DNA of 64,000 bases from Anaerorhabdus sp036636695 (GCF_036636695.1 NZ_JAVWNW010000002.1), one strand, 5' to 3'; positions 40,884-50,673 are shown, counted from the stretch's first letter. Notes: generated from the letters alone by a model not told the origin. Numbers and translations: made by a program.

Positions 40884-42185
40884 TCACTTTGACATATCTA
40901 TGGTTATTTTATTAGGATCTAAACCATTTGTCTTTAGCATTGATAAGATGTATCCACTAGTTGTTTCATCTTGTTCAATCAGCCAAGAGTAGAAATCGCT
41001 AGCCATAAAGGAATCCTTAATTTCAAGTATTCTTCCAGCAAAGTAATAACAATTTAATGTTCCTTTAGCATCAAGTAATTGAGCAATTTCTTCAGCTGTA
41101 TGGGAACTTGATTTGAATCGACTTGCACCACGTGATGTAGAAGATTGCTTGAAATAGTTGTAAGAATATTCAGGGAAGTCAAGCAAGTTAGGATCATTAT
41201 TATTTTGTGATGCCCATGTTGAAATATCTATAGCTTTAGTAGAATAGTTTAACTCTTTAAAAGGTACATAATCGACAATACCATATTGACTTGGATAAAC
41301 TAATAAGGAACTAGAACAAATATCAGTGATAGCACCATTTTCTTTTTCTTTTGTGTTAATATTTTGCGCATGAATATGTCCACTAAAATTTACTCGAATA
41401 TCTCTTTCATCAAAGATACGCAACGCTTTCAACGTATTTAATAAAGTATTATCAGAACTAAAATATTCATTTTGTTTAATAATGTTATGATGAGTTGAAC
41501 TTATAAGTTGAACATTTTTTTCTTTGGCTATTTCTGCAATTTCTTCAATCCAGTCATAAGTTTCACTACGTATGCTACCCGTACCCTCTGATCCAAGTAC
41601 AGTATTTTCCTCGTATCTTGCGGTATCAAGCATAAGTATCCATGCGTTATCTCTCAATTCATATACATAACTTAATGAATTTTCGTCACGGTATAATGCA
41701 TTGCTATATCCGCAATCACTATATATTGATGCAAATTCTTCTGCAGAAACAGTATTAATATATGAAGAAGGATTACCATATGTTCGTGAAGAAGGATTCA
41801 TAATGTCATGATTACCTGGAATGACAAGTGGTTGAATGCCGTTATCAATTAATCTAGATAATTGTTTGGCAATCCATTGATGGGATGTTTTTTCTCCTTC
41901 AAGACTAATATCACCTGTAAATAAGACAAATTCAGGTTTAGTTTTAATCACTTCATCAATGAAAGCATTAAAGATTTCAGGGGCATAGTTTAATAATCTG
42001 CCATCTCCTTGATTTAATGCAAGATCATCAAATAATTCTTTGTTCTCTACAATCTCAGGATTATAGAGGTGGGTATCACTGGTAACGTAAAAACGAATCG
42101 TTTCAGGTTTCTCTACGACAGGTTTTTCAGATGTACAGCCACTTAGTAGCATTGCAGATAAAAGTATTAAATAGAATTTTTTCAT
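40884..42185 (-). CDS. Metallophosphoesterase lipoprotein
   Basis: 433 residues from ATG 42185; an in-frame TTG upstream is not a better start. Lipoprotein signal MKKFYLILLSAMLLSGC with lipobox LLSGC, Cys17. Calcineurin-type metal motifs: YVTSDTHLYN, LFTGDISLEG, VIPGNHDIMNP, ISSTHHNI and NFSGHIHAQN, giving the complete two-metal site. It acts on an outside phosphate or pyrophosphate ester, tethered to the membrane. Last gene of a reverse-strand run behind the large unknown membrane protein, with a 48-base gap. Confidence 0.88.
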   Translation of the reverse strand: MKKFYLILLSAMLLSGCTSEKPVVEKPETIRFYVTSDTHLYNPEIVENKELFDDLALNQGDGRLLNYAPEIFNAFIDEVIKTKPEFVLFTGDISLEGEKTSHQWIAKQLSRLIDNGIQPLVIPGNHDIMNPSSRTYGNPSSYINTVSAEEFASIYSDCGYSNALYRDENSLSYVYELRDNAWILMLDTARYEENTVLGSEGTGSIRSETYDWIEEIAEIAKEKNVQLISSTHHNIIKQNEYFSSDNTLLNTLKALRIFDERDIRVNFSGHIHAQNINTKEKENGAITDICSSSLLVYPSQYGIVDYVPFKELNYSTKAIDISTWASQNNNDPNLLDFPEYSYNYFKQSSTSRGASRFKSSSHTAEEIAQLLDAKGTLNCYYFAGRILEIKDSFMASDFYSWLIEQDETTSGYILSMLKTNGLDPNKITIDMSK

Positions 42186-42233
42186 ATGTTCATTATAAAG
42201 AATAAACCAAAAAAATGATAGCAAAAATACCAG

Positions 42234-43841
42234 TTATTCAACTGGTATTTGAGGAGTTACTTTATCTACTGTATTAACTGTGATGATAACACCATCAGAA
42301 TGGCTAAATGAAATCTTGTCGCCAACATGAATAAATGGTAAACGATCATCTAAAGTAATAATTGCTTTATAAATAATTTCATCATTTTGAAGTGTGAGAT
42401 AGTAATACGAATTACCATCAATTACAACATTTTGGATATCAGTGATAATACCAGTGATATCTTGTCCAGTTAGTATCTCACCTGAATTTGCACCTAACAT
42501 TTGTAGGTATGCTTTTGCGGCAGCTACTAAACCTAAGTTACTATCAGTAACTTTAACTTTTTGGTAATCTTGCACATCAACAAATGCATATGCTTTTACA
42601 AGTCCAGCACTATCTTTAAGTGATGATAAATAAGTTGGACGATTATCTAAATTAATAAGAAGTGGGAATGTCGAAATATATCCTTTTTCTTGTACTGCAC
42701 CTTGAGCTGATGCCATTGCACTAAATTCTTCAGCACCTGGAACAGCATAGAATTTAGTATCCTTAGTACGAAGATTAATTAAGATGAATCCAATATTAGA
42801 TTGATCAGCGGTTGCTGAAGTAATTCCAGTATAAACAAAGATATCAGTATCATCTGCAAGATAAGTATATCCTTGAGTTGTTGTACGAACATTTTTTTGA
42901 CCGATAAAACTATTTAACCATCCATCTTGATATGAGCCCCAAGAATTTGCTTGTTCAATGACAAGACTTGCTGGATAGACATGGTCAACCCATTTTGGCA
43001 CATCTGCAACATCATAGTAAGTTGAACTACCATCAATTGGATTTGTAAGAATTGCACCTTTAATATCAGGAAGCATTTCAATCCACTTTACTTTTAATAC
43101 AGGTGTTACATAATAAGGATTTCCCTCATCATCAATTTCGAAAACAGACGTTGATAATAATTCAGTAGGATATTGAAAGCGAATATGACGTTGCAAACTA
43201 TCATTAAAGAATCCACTTGCCGCATATTTCATTCCTTCTGGTAATTTAATTAAGCTAGCTTCACCAGTTGTACTATCAACCATAATATATCCTGGGATAC
43301 CTTCATTACGATTACCAAACCATTTGAAGAAACCATTGTATTCAAGTGGAGTTACACGAACAAGACGACCGTTATAACTGATTTGCGTATATTGTTCAGA
43401 AACACTAAATTGTGAAATGAGTTCAGGTAATTGTCCCATGACACGATCACCAACTTTTTCGGTACTTGATTTATCGAGTAGTGGTAAATTATTTAAATCA
43501 ACCGGTGGAATATCTTCTTTAAAATTACCATCAGTGACATCAATACGTTTTGCATATGTACTACTCATAAATATTGGAGAATAAATAAATCCGCCAACAA
43601 CTGCAACAACAATTACAACACCAACTACCACAGAAGCTTTAAATGATAATTTAACAGTTGTGAGTGGTTTAGTAATATTAGCGCCTACAATATAAATAAA
43701 ATAAGAAACCGCAATAATTGCACCAAAGATTATGAGCGACGAATAAGATTGGATTGTTAGTGCAGGTAATAAGACATAGAAGCATCCAAACGACAATACT
43801 AAGAATACAACTAATGCAAATAATAAATTCTTGTTTTTCAT
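42234..43841 (-). CDS. Large unknown membrane protein
   Basis: 535 residues. Three N-terminal membrane segments (about 6-28, 33-54 and 69-91) followed by a 440-residue outside part rich in beta strands with no known catalytic motif. Phrases such as PGYIMVDSTTGEASLIKLPEGMK and NIGFILINLRTKDTKFYAVPG suggest repeated beta hairpins, and the last about 80 residues (TGIITDIQNVVIDGNSYYYL) look like an OB-like domain. Not recognised. Neighbours VanZ and a lipoprotein phosphoesterase point to an envelope role. Confidence 0.75.
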   Translation of the reverse strand: MKNKNLLFALVVFLVLSFGCFYVLLPALTIQSYSSLIIFGAIIAVSYFIYIVGANITKPLTTVKLSFKASVVVGVVIVVAVVGGFIYSPIFMSSTYAKRIDVTDGNFKEDIPPVDLNNLPLLDKSSTEKVGDRVMGQLPELISQFSVSEQYTQISYNGRLVRVTPLEYNGFFKWFGNRNEGIPGYIMVDSTTGEASLIKLPEGMKYAASGFFNDSLQRHIRFQYPTELLSTSVFEIDDEGNPYYVTPVLKVKWIEMLPDIKGAILTNPIDGSSTYYDVADVPKWVDHVYPASLVIEQANSWGSYQDGWLNSFIGQKNVRTTTQGYTYLADDTDIFVYTGITSATADQSNIGFILINLRTKDTKFYAVPGAEEFSAMASAQGAVQEKGYISTFPLLINLDNRPTYLSSLKDSAGLVKAYAFVDVQDYQKVKVTDSNLGLVAAAKAYLQMLGANSGEILTGQDITGIITDIQNVVIDGNSYYYLTLQNDEIIYKAIITLDDRLPFIHVGDKISFSHSDGVIITVNTVDKVTPQIPVE

Positions 43842-43853
43842 TAAATCCTCTTT

Positions 43854-44309
43854 CTAATGAGTAGCCTTTGACTTCGCTAAACATTTAACTATTAACCATA
43901 TAAGTAGAAATCCAACAATCATACCAGAACCATCAATCATCATGTCACCTAATTCGCAAGAGCGACCAGGAGTTATTAATTGAAGTGATTCATCAATGAT
44001 TGGCACAATAAGGAAACATATGAAATTTATTATGCTGGATTTTGTAAGTGGTTTTAATTGAATAGCAATGTAAATGAGTCCACCTAAAATTGCATATTCT
44101 AAGAAGTGCGCAAACTTACGAATCAAGTGATGAAGAAATTCATAATCCAAATGAACATTTAGCGATAACAATAAGTTGTAAACAAATGTTGTAAATGTAG
44201 AACTTATTTGTTTAGAACCAATTGCCGGAATTAAAGAGTTCGCAAATATAAATATAATCATAATTCCTACAAAAATCCATGGAATAAATTGGAAAACTTT
44301 CTTCTTCAT
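43854..44309 (-). CDS. VanZ family protein
   Basis: 151 residues from ATG 44309; upstream in-frame codons are not conserved. Four membrane segments. Family signatures: FANSLIPAIGSKQISS, RKFAHFLEYAILGGLIYIA, and IDESLQLITPGRSCELGDM in the loop with the conserved E, Q and D residues. VanZ members raise teicoplanin resistance in some hosts, but most have unknown roles in the envelope. It precedes the large membrane protein by 12 bases, probably in one operon. Confidence 0.88.
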   Translation of the reverse strand: MKKKVFQFIPWIFVGIMIIFIFANSLIPAIGSKQISSTFTTFVYNLLLSLNVHLDYEFLHHLIRKFAHFLEYAILGGLIYIAIQLKPLTKSSIINFICFLIVPIIDESLQLITPGRSCELGDMMIDGSGMIVGFLLIWLIVKCLAKSKATH

Positions 44310-44493
44310 AATGCACCATCCATGGTAAGTATCATAACATATTTTAAGCGAAAAATTGACATCTAATGAAAAAAAACAAAAGTTCACACAATGAAGTTTA
44401 TATTCATCATAGATATTAAAGATATAGGAGTAAGATAATAAATGCTGTTATCTAAAAATTAATAGTAAAGGTAGTAGTATGGATTTTTAATTC

Positions 44494-44512
44494 CATAACG
44501 TTATGATATAAT
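44494..44512 (+). promoter_or_regulatory. Promoter of the yitT-like gene with a 12-bp palindrome
   Basis: Extended -10 TGATATAAT (44504-44512) overlapping CATAACGTTATG (44494-44505), a perfect palindrome. No good -35, so an extended -10 promoter, possibly controlled at the palindrome. Confidence 0.55.
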
Positions 44513-44535
44513 GTGTTAGGTTATTGAGGTGGATA

Positions 44536-45381
44536 ATGAAATTAAATGCTAGAAATTTGGTTTTGATATTATTAGGGAATTTTTTACTTGCGGTAGCGGT
44601 AGGATATTTTATATTGCCAAATAATATTTTGTCAGGAGGAGTAGCTGGAATTGCGGTTGCACTTCATTCATTTGTACAAATTCCAACTGATTGGATTGTA
44701 AATGGTTTAGTAATTGGGTTGTTTTTTGTGGGATGGATATTTTTAGGGAAAGATTTCGCAATTAAAACAGTGTTAAGTTCATTTGTTTATCCAATTTTTC
44801 TAACACTAATTAGTCAGTTTAATATTCCATTAACAATTGATCCACTTTTAGCTTCATTTTATGGAGGGATTATTGGTGGTGTTGGAATTGGATTAGTTAT
44901 AAGAACAGGAGCAAGTACAGGTGGAATGGATGTTCCACCACTTATCGCTCATAAATATACAAATATATCAATTGCGAAATTAATTCTCATTACTGATTTT
45001 TTTACAGTATTACTTGGATTATTGGCATATGATTTAGAAGCGGTTTTGATTGGAATTATTTCAGTATTTACAACAAGTTTTGCAATTGATAAAGTTTTAT
45101 TGATGGGTGGACAAGAATCGAAATCTGTGCAAATTATTTCAGAACAGTATAGTATTATTTCAGCAAGGATTCATGAGAAACTTGAAAGAGGAACAACAAT
45201 TACAGATGCCGTCGGTGGATATACAAATAACGCAAAGAAAATAATTCTTGTAGTTGTATCACAAAATCAATATCCACAACTTATTGATTTGATAAATGAA
45301 ATTGATTCCAAAGCATTTATTATTACGACGGATACTACAGATGTTCATGGTGAAGGATTTAGTTATGGGTATCGTGTTTAA
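44536..45381 (+). CDS. YitT family membrane protein
   Basis: 281 residues from ATG 44536 with GAGGTGG before it; a TTG four codons earlier is a worse start. Five or six membrane segments in the N-terminal two thirds, with FILPNNILSGGVAGIAVALH and GASTGGMDVPPLIAHKY as in the family. A cytosolic DUF2179 domain closes it (SARIHEKLERGTTITDAVGGYT). Role unknown; often described as a transporter of unknown substrate. It is followed by the ftsEX operon with its own promoter. Confidence 0.9.
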   Translation: MKLNARNLVLILLGNFLLAVAVGYFILPNNILSGGVAGIAVALHSFVQIPTDWIVNGLVIGLFFVGWIFLGKDFAIKTVLSSFVYPIFLTLISQFNIPLTIDPLLASFYGGIIGGVGIGLVIRTGASTGGMDVPPLIAHKYTNISIAKLILITDFFTVLLGLLAYDLEAVLIGIISVFTTSFAIDKVLLMGGQESKSVQIISEQYSIISARIHEKLERGTTITDAVGGYTNNAKKIILVVVSQNQYPQLIDLINEIDSKAFIITTDTTDVHGEGFSYGYRV

Positions 45382-45390
45382 TTTGAAGTA

Positions 45391-45399
45391 TGATATAAT
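45391..45399 (+). promoter_or_regulatory. ftsEX operon promoter
   Basis: Extended -10 TGATATAAT, 22 bases before the ftsE ATG. The same nine bases form the yitT-like promoter at 44504. Confidence 0.6.
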
Positions 45400-45421
45400 G
45401 ATTTAGTTAGGAGACAAGCTA

Positions 45422-46114
45422 ATGATTACTTTAGAAAATGTAAGTAAAACCTATAAAAATGGTGTTAATGCACTATATGATGTAAATTTGAAAATAAAAC
45501 AAGGAGAGTTTGTCTATATTATTGGACCTACTGGTTCAGGAAAGTCGACTCTTATTAAAATTTTAGATGGTGAAGAAGTTCCTACAAAGGGAAAAGCAGA
45601 AGTAGTAGGAATCAATGTGGGCAAACTTAAACATTCAAAAGTTCCGCTATATCGTAGAAATATTGGAGTTGTTTTCCAAGACTTCCGTTTATTAGAAGCA
45701 AAAACAGTTTTTGAAAATATCTCTTATGCATTAGAAGTAATAAGTATGAAGAAAGATACAATTCGTCATCGTGTTAGACAAGTAATGAATCTTGTAGGAT
45801 TAGATGATAAAGGAAGTTCATTTCCAACAGAGTTATCTGGGGGGCAACAACAAAGGGTAGCGATTGCTAGGGCAATTGCGAATAGGCCGAAAGTATTAAT
45901 TGCGGATGAGCCAACAGGAAATCTAGACCCAGTAAAATCAGATGAAATTATGCAGCTTCTTGAAAAGATTAATCGTGAAGAGGGAACAACTATTTTAATG
46001 GTTACCCATGATATAACTTTGGTAAATAAACACCGCAAAAGAACTATTGTTTTAGAAAATGGTCATGTAGCGGCGGACTTATCTGAGGGAGGTTATATTA
46101 AACATGTTCAGTAG
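45422..46114 (+). CDS. ftsE: Cell-division ATP-binding protein FtsE
   Basis: 230 residues. ABC ATPase that, with FtsX, turns on a peptidoglycan hydrolase at the septum. Walker A GPTGSGKST at 35-43, Q-loop in VVFQDFRLLEAKTVFENI, signature LSGGQQQRVAIARAIANRP, Walker B LIADEPTGNLDP, and H-loop VTHD. The LEAKTVFENISYALEV strip is characteristic of FtsE over other LolD-type ATPases. Ribosome site AGGAG. Overlaps ftsX by 11 bases. Confidence 0.96.
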   Translation: MITLENVSKTYKNGVNALYDVNLKIKQGEFVYIIGPTGSGKSTLIKILDGEEVPTKGKAEVVGINVGKLKHSKVPLYRRNIGVVFQDFRLLEAKTVFENISYALEVISMKKDTIRHRVRQVMNLVGLDDKGSSFPTELSGGQQQRVAIARAIANRPKVLIADEPTGNLDPVKSDEIMQLLEKINREEGTTILMVTHDITLVNKHRKRTIVLENGHVAADLSEGGYIKHVQ

Positions 46115-47015
46115 ATTAATAAGACATATAAAAGAGGGATTCTTCGGAGTAGGTCGACATGCAGCAATGTCTATCTCAAGTGCATCAGCAGTAACGATTA
46201 CATTGATTATTATTTCAATCTTCGCAATCTTCACAATGAACTTAGCATCAATGACAAATAAGATTGAAGGCGAAGTCCAAATATCAGTAATGATTGATTA
46301 TAACTATGAAGCACAAGAACATATTGATCGTATTGGATTAGCAATTCAAGGTATATCTGGTGTTGATGCAACAGGTGTACAATTCTCAAATAAAGATGAT
46401 GAACTTACATATTACATTGAAAGTTTCCAAGATGAACGTGAAAGAGAAATTCTAGAACAATATCGTGAAGACAACCCAATGCATCATGCTTATTATGTTA
46501 GAGTTGAAAACGGTGAAGATTTAAAAACAATAGCAGATCAAATTTCACAAATAGAAGGAGTCTCTGAAATTAACTATGGAGGAGATAGTTCACTTCTATT
46601 AGTAGATGCCTTAGATTCGGTAAGAACAGGCGGATTAATTATAGTAATCGCATTAAGTTTACTTGCGATATTCTTAATTCAAAATACAATTAAAGTTACA
46701 ATCTTAGCACGTGCGAATGAAATTGCGATTATGCGTAGTGTTGGAGCAAAAAATGGATTCATTCGTGCACCATTTGTTGTCGAGGGAATTATAATAGGAG
46801 CATTGGGATCAATTATTCCAATCTTTGCGACAATCTTTGGATATATTTATCTATATGCCCAATTAGGTGGTAAATTGATTTCTAATATTTTTGTACTAAT
46901 AAGTCCACATCCATTTGTACTTTATATATCAATTATGTTACTTGTTGTAGGAATGTTAGTTGGATTAATTGGTAGTTTCTTGTCAGTAACAAAATATTTG
47001 AGGTGGAAGCGATGA
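46104..47015 (+). CDS. ftsX: Cell-division protein FtsX
   Basis: 303 residues. Four membrane segments: one at about 28-50, then an outside domain (residues 50-170) that contacts the hydrolase, then three. Start FSRLIRHIKEGFFGVGRHAA is typical of Firmicute FtsX. Conserved EIAIMRSVGAKNGFIRAPF after segment two is the coupling loop to FtsE. The stop overlaps the ATG of the M23 gene (ATGA). Confidence 0.95.
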   Translation: MFSRLIRHIKEGFFGVGRHAAMSISSASAVTITLIIISIFAIFTMNLASMTNKIEGEVQISVMIDYNYEAQEHIDRIGLAIQGISGVDATGVQFSNKDDELTYYIESFQDEREREILEQYREDNPMHHAYYVRVENGEDLKTIADQISQIEGVSEINYGGDSSLLLVDALDSVRTGGLIIVIALSLLAIFLIQNTIKVTILARANEIAIMRSVGAKNGFIRAPFVVEGIIIGALGSIIPIFATIFGYIYLYAQLGGKLISNIFVLISPHPFVLYISIMLLVVGMLVGLIGSFLSVTKYLRWKR

Positions 47016-48391
47016 GAAAATTAACAATATATGTATTGAGTTTCTTAATGTTACTTGGAAATACTATTCCAGTAATGGTTATAGCAGAAGATGATTTTAG
47101 TGATACTGCAGCTTGGACTGCAAAATGTTCAGCAACAAATTTAACTGCGGAAGAGCAAGCACAATGTGCTCGCTTTGCACAAAAAATGTCAGATGACTCA
47201 GAAAGTCTACGTCAACAATTAAAAGATATTGAGTCAAAACGTCAAGAAATTTCCGCGAATATTGCAGAATATGGTAAGAAAATTGCGGGATATGAAGCAC
47301 AAATCTCTGTTCTTAATGCTGAAATTGCAACACTAAATGAACAGATTTCAGTGAAGGAACAAGAAATTGTATTAAAAGAACAAGAGATTACGACAAAAGA
47401 AGCTGAAGTTGAAGCGTTAAAGAAAAAAATCATGGATCGTATGGTAGCGAGTCAATCTAGCATGCGTTTAAATCAATATGTAGATATCATCATGGGAGCG
47501 AAAGACTTAAATGATTTAGTGCGTAGATCAAATGGTATCAAAGATATTACAAACTATGATGAAGTTGAGCGAGAAGAATTAAAAGCTTTAATTGATGAAT
47601 TGAATATTGCGAAAGAAGAACTAGTTACTGCGAAAGCAGCACTAGAAGAAGATAAAGTATCAGTAGTAGCAAAACAAAATCAAATACTCGTAATGAAAAA
47701 AGAAGCGGAAATTGCAACCCAAGAAGCTAAGAAAAAAGAAGCTGAATTGGAGGCTGAAGGAAACCGAATTGCTGGTAATCTGGATGGCATCAAACAAGCA
47801 CTTGCAGCAATGAGTACTAATATTGATAACATTCCAAGTTCATCAGGATTCACTAGACCAGTTTCTGGTGGTAAGGTTACGGCCGGAACGTGGCATTATC
47901 CAGAAAATTTTGGTGGTGGAGTTCATCTAGGTATGGATTTTGCGCCAGGACGTGGAGCAACAGTAAGAGCTGCTGGTAATGGTGTTGTCATTAAGAGTGT
48001 TGATGGTTGTGGTGAAGGATACTTAACAAGTAGTTGTGGAGCTGCACAAGGGGGATCATCAGGTGGTGGTAATCAAATTTATTTACTAACCAGGATTGAT
48101 GGTACATTGTATGCGGTGAAATATCTACATATGCAACAAGGATCACCAATTGCCCAAAATTCAATTGTGAGCGCTGGTGATTATATTGGACAAGTAGGAA
48201 ATTCAGGGAACTCATCAGGCCCCCATTGCCATGTCGAAGTATTTAAACTAGGATCAATGGGTATTAATGATTATATTGCATCATGGAACGGTGATTTGGC
48301 ATTTGGAACAGGTTGGGGAAACGCAGGACTTAATACTACTTGTGATAGTAGAGGTGCCCCTTGTCGTGTAAAACCAGAGTCAGTATTTTAA
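47012..48391 (+). CDS. M23 peptidase with coiled coil, likely FtsEX-controlled hydrolase or activator
   Basis: 459 residues from ATG 47012, with AGGTGG before it. Signal peptide (residues 1-28, ending VMVIAED), long coiled coil from about 55 to 270 (helices rich in E, K and Q, for example EQISVKEQEIVLKEQEI), then LytM/M23 at about 300-430. Metal motifs HLGMD, LH and HCHVE are all present, so the peptidase should be active, unlike EnvC. This coiled-coil plus hydrolase layout is that of PcsB and EnvC, which FtsEX controls. Coupled to ftsX by a 4-base overlap. Confidence 0.9.
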   Translation: MRKLTIYVLSFLMLLGNTIPVMVIAEDDFSDTAAWTAKCSATNLTAEEQAQCARFAQKMSDDSESLRQQLKDIESKRQEISANIAEYGKKIAGYEAQISVLNAEIATLNEQISVKEQEIVLKEQEITTKEAEVEALKKKIMDRMVASQSSMRLNQYVDIIMGAKDLNDLVRRSNGIKDITNYDEVEREELKALIDELNIAKEELVTAKAALEEDKVSVVAKQNQILVMKKEAEIATQEAKKKEAELEAEGNRIAGNLDGIKQALAAMSTNIDNIPSSSGFTRPVSGGKVTAGTWHYPENFGGGVHLGMDFAPGRGATVRAAGNGVVIKSVDGCGEGYLTSSCGAAQGGSSGGGNQIYLLTRIDGTLYAVKYLHMQQGSPIAQNSIVSAGDYIGQVGNSGNSSGPHCHVEVFKLGSMGINDYIASWNGDLAFGTGWGNAGLNTTCDSRGAPCRVKPESVF

Positions 48392-48402
48392 TTATTAAAA
48401 TG

Positions 48403-48426
48403 GGAGCAAGCAATTGCTCCTTTTTT
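48403..48426 (+). terminator. Terminator after the ftsEX operon
   Basis: Perfect stem GGAGCAA / TTGCTCC with loop GCAA and six T. Confidence 0.9.
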
Positions 48427-48464
48427 CATGTTTTATGATAGAATATACCTTGAGGTATTTGATT

Positions 48465-49964
48465 ATGAAAAATGATGATAAGAAAGTTCGTATTAAATTA
48501 GAACGTCATATATGGCCAGATGAAGCACATCGAATTGAAGACAAACGAAATAAACGTTTAGTTACTGTATTTGTGATTGTTTCAATGTTATTTGTATTTG
48601 TTGTAGGCTGGCTAATAGGAAGTGCTAGACCGATAATTATCAACCCAACACCTGAACAACAAACTGAATCAAAGTTAGATAAAATATTAGGGATTATGAG
48701 TAATAACTGGTATTTTGCTAAAGATGATGAAAAAATAGTGGACCATCTATTAGACCAAGCATTGTATGGTATGACTTCAAATGAAGTAGATCCACATACA
48801 ACCTATTTATCAAGTGATGAATTACAATACTTTATGCAATCAATTAACATGAATTTTGTTGGAATTGGAGTTCAGTACATTTCATCAGATGGTTTAAATA
48901 TGATTGATCGTGTATTTAAAAATTCACCAGCAGAAGAAGCAGGCGTATTACCGGGTGATATTATTAATAAAATTGATGGTGTATCAGTAGAAGGTTTGAC
49001 TTCAGATGATATTAAAGATATGGTGCGAGGCGAAGAAGGAAGTAAAGTAGTCATTGAATTTCTACGTCAAGGGACACCAATAGAATTGGAAATTACTCGT
49101 CGAGAAGTTTATGGAACTGCAAATGGAAAAATGGTTGAAGATGGTATTGGTTACATCGAAATTTATCAATTTGGAGATTCAACGGCAGAAGAAGTAGGCG
49201 CTTATCTTCAAGATTTAACCGATTCTGGAATGACAAAATTAATCATCGATTTACGCGATAATGGTGGCGGATATCTAGATGCACTTGTAGATATCGCAAG
49301 TTATTTTGTAGATAAAAATGAAATAGTAATGAAACAAGAATATGCCGATGGAACAATTAGAGAATCATATGCAAAAGAAGGCAAATTCACAAATATTGAT
49401 GAAATTGTAATACTAGTAAATGAAAATACTGCAAGTGCTTCAGAAGTATTGACACTTACTTTAGAAGAATTAAGAGATGATGTAACTGTACTAGGAACAA
49501 CAACATACGGAAAAGGTACAGTACAAATTACGCAACCTTTTGAAGATGGATCAGCACTTAAATACACAACATCAAAATGGCTATCCCCTAGTGGTAAGTC
49601 TATTAATGGCGTTGGAATTGTACCAGACGTAGAAATTAGACTTCATGATGTGTTGTATGAAAGTTACGTAACTCTTGAAGAAGGTATGGAATTCAAAATT
49701 GATCAAGTATCAAATTATGTAAAAATTATTCAAGAAGGTTTAGACTTTTTAGATTATAGTATTGATAGAAAAGATGGATATTTTGATAAATCAACTGAAA
49801 CAGCAATCAAAAAGTTTGAAGAAGAACATAATTTGGAAGTTGATGGAATTCTAGATACAACAACATTTGATGCAATTCTATCGTCAATTACTAAAACATG
49901 GTCAATGTCAAAAGACAAAGATATACAATACCATGCCGCAATTGATTTATTAAATGAACAATAG
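48465..49964 (+). CDS. S41 family C-terminal processing protease (CtpA-like)
   Basis: 499 residues from ATG 48465 with TGAGGT before it; in-frame codons upstream lie in the terminator. One membrane anchor at about 31-52, PDZ domain (FKNSPAEEAGVLPGDIINKI), S41 catalytic core with Ser in ENTASASEVLTL and Lys in YGKGTVQITQPF, and a C-terminal peptidoglycan-binding repeat (DGYFDKSTETAIKKFEEEH). It faces outside and trims or degrades envelope proteins. In several bacteria such proteases control cell-wall hydrolases, and it lies directly behind the M23 gene. Confidence 0.93.
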   Translation: MKNDDKKVRIKLERHIWPDEAHRIEDKRNKRLVTVFVIVSMLFVFVVGWLIGSARPIIINPTPEQQTESKLDKILGIMSNNWYFAKDDEKIVDHLLDQALYGMTSNEVDPHTTYLSSDELQYFMQSINMNFVGIGVQYISSDGLNMIDRVFKNSPAEEAGVLPGDIINKIDGVSVEGLTSDDIKDMVRGEEGSKVVIEFLRQGTPIELEITRREVYGTANGKMVEDGIGYIEIYQFGDSTAEEVGAYLQDLTDSGMTKLIIDLRDNGGGYLDALVDIASYFVDKNEIVMKQEYADGTIRESYAKEGKFTNIDEIVILVNENTASASEVLTLTLEELRDDVTVLGTTTYGKGTVQITQPFEDGSALKYTTSKWLSPSGKSINGVGIVPDVEIRLHDVLYESYVTLEEGMEFKIDQVSNYVKIIQEGLDFLDYSIDRKDGYFDKSTETAIKKFEEEHNLEVDGILDTTTFDAILSSITKTWSMSKDKDIQYHAAIDLLNEQ

Positions 49965-49971
49965 TTAACTT

Positions 49972-49998
49972 AAAAGCTAGAGAAATCTAGCTTTTAGC
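49972..49998 (+). terminator. Terminator after the S41 gene
   Basis: 10-bp stem AAAAGCTAGA / TCTAGCTTTT closed by a GAAA tetraloop; the 3' T-tract is part of the stem. Confidence 0.82.
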
Positions 49999-50017
49999 AA
50001 TTAGGAGGAAATATATC

Positions 50018-50596
50018 GTGGAAAATATGATAGTTAGAAAAGCAAATGAAAGCGATCGTAAAGCAATTGCCAAAGTGAACGCAAGAGCATTTAAAAATGA
50101 TTGGCGTATTCTTAAAGAGAATGAAGATGATATTATTATGGCAATTGAAGAAGGAATAAATATAAATGTCTATATTATTGCGGAAATTGATGGTCGAGTT
50201 GTAGGATTTTTATCGGCAGTAACAGGAAATGATAGAGCACAATATATTGTGAAAAAGAAATTTCAAAAAGCTGCAGGTTTCTTTAAAGGGTACATGATTG
50301 CGATGATGTTAACTAAGGAATTTGAGGAACCACTACATTTAAGTGATAACCATGTATACTTCGATATTATTGGTATAGATCCTGCTTACCATCATCAAGG
50401 GATTGCAACCCAATTAATACGATATGAATTAGAGCATAGTGATTATAAAATATATAGTTTAAAAGCGACTAATATTAATGAGAATGCGATTAAGTGTTAT
50501 ACAAAGAATGGTTTCAAAGAATACAAAAGAGTTAGTGTGAAGTATCCCAAACAAATGGGATTTAGTGAATATGTATATATGGTCTACGAAAAATAG
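50018..50596 (+). CDS. GNAT family N-acetyltransferase
   Basis: 192 residues from GTG 50018, nine bases after AGGAGG; an ATG three codons in is the alternative. Acetyl-CoA-dependent fold: IVRKANESDRKAIAKVNARA start, central strand YIIAEIDGRVVGFLSAVTG, pyrophosphate loop region DIIGIDPAYHHQGIATQLIRY with Q-x-x-G-x-A, and the tail KCYTKNGFKEYKRV. The acceptor substrate cannot be told. Monocistronic or read into uvrB. Confidence 0.9.
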   Translation: MENMIVRKANESDRKAIAKVNARAFKNDWRILKENEDDIIMAIEEGININVYIIAEIDGRVVGFLSAVTGNDRAQYIVKKKFQKAAGFFKGYMIAMMLTKEFEEPLHLSDNHVYFDIIGIDPAYHHQGIATQLIRYELEHSDYKIYSLKATNINENAIKCYTKNGFKEYKRVSVKYPKQMGFSEYVYMVYEK

Positions 50597-50673
50597 TGAA
50601 TATAGCTATTACTTGAATGATATTCATGTACAAATGTGGGGTTTGTGCTAAAATAAAACGAGAGGAAATTGAA

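Noticed and set aside
42186..42224. A longer start for the metallophosphoesterase from TTG 42224
   Set aside because: It would place residues before a perfect lipoprotein signal peptide, and there is no ribosome site.
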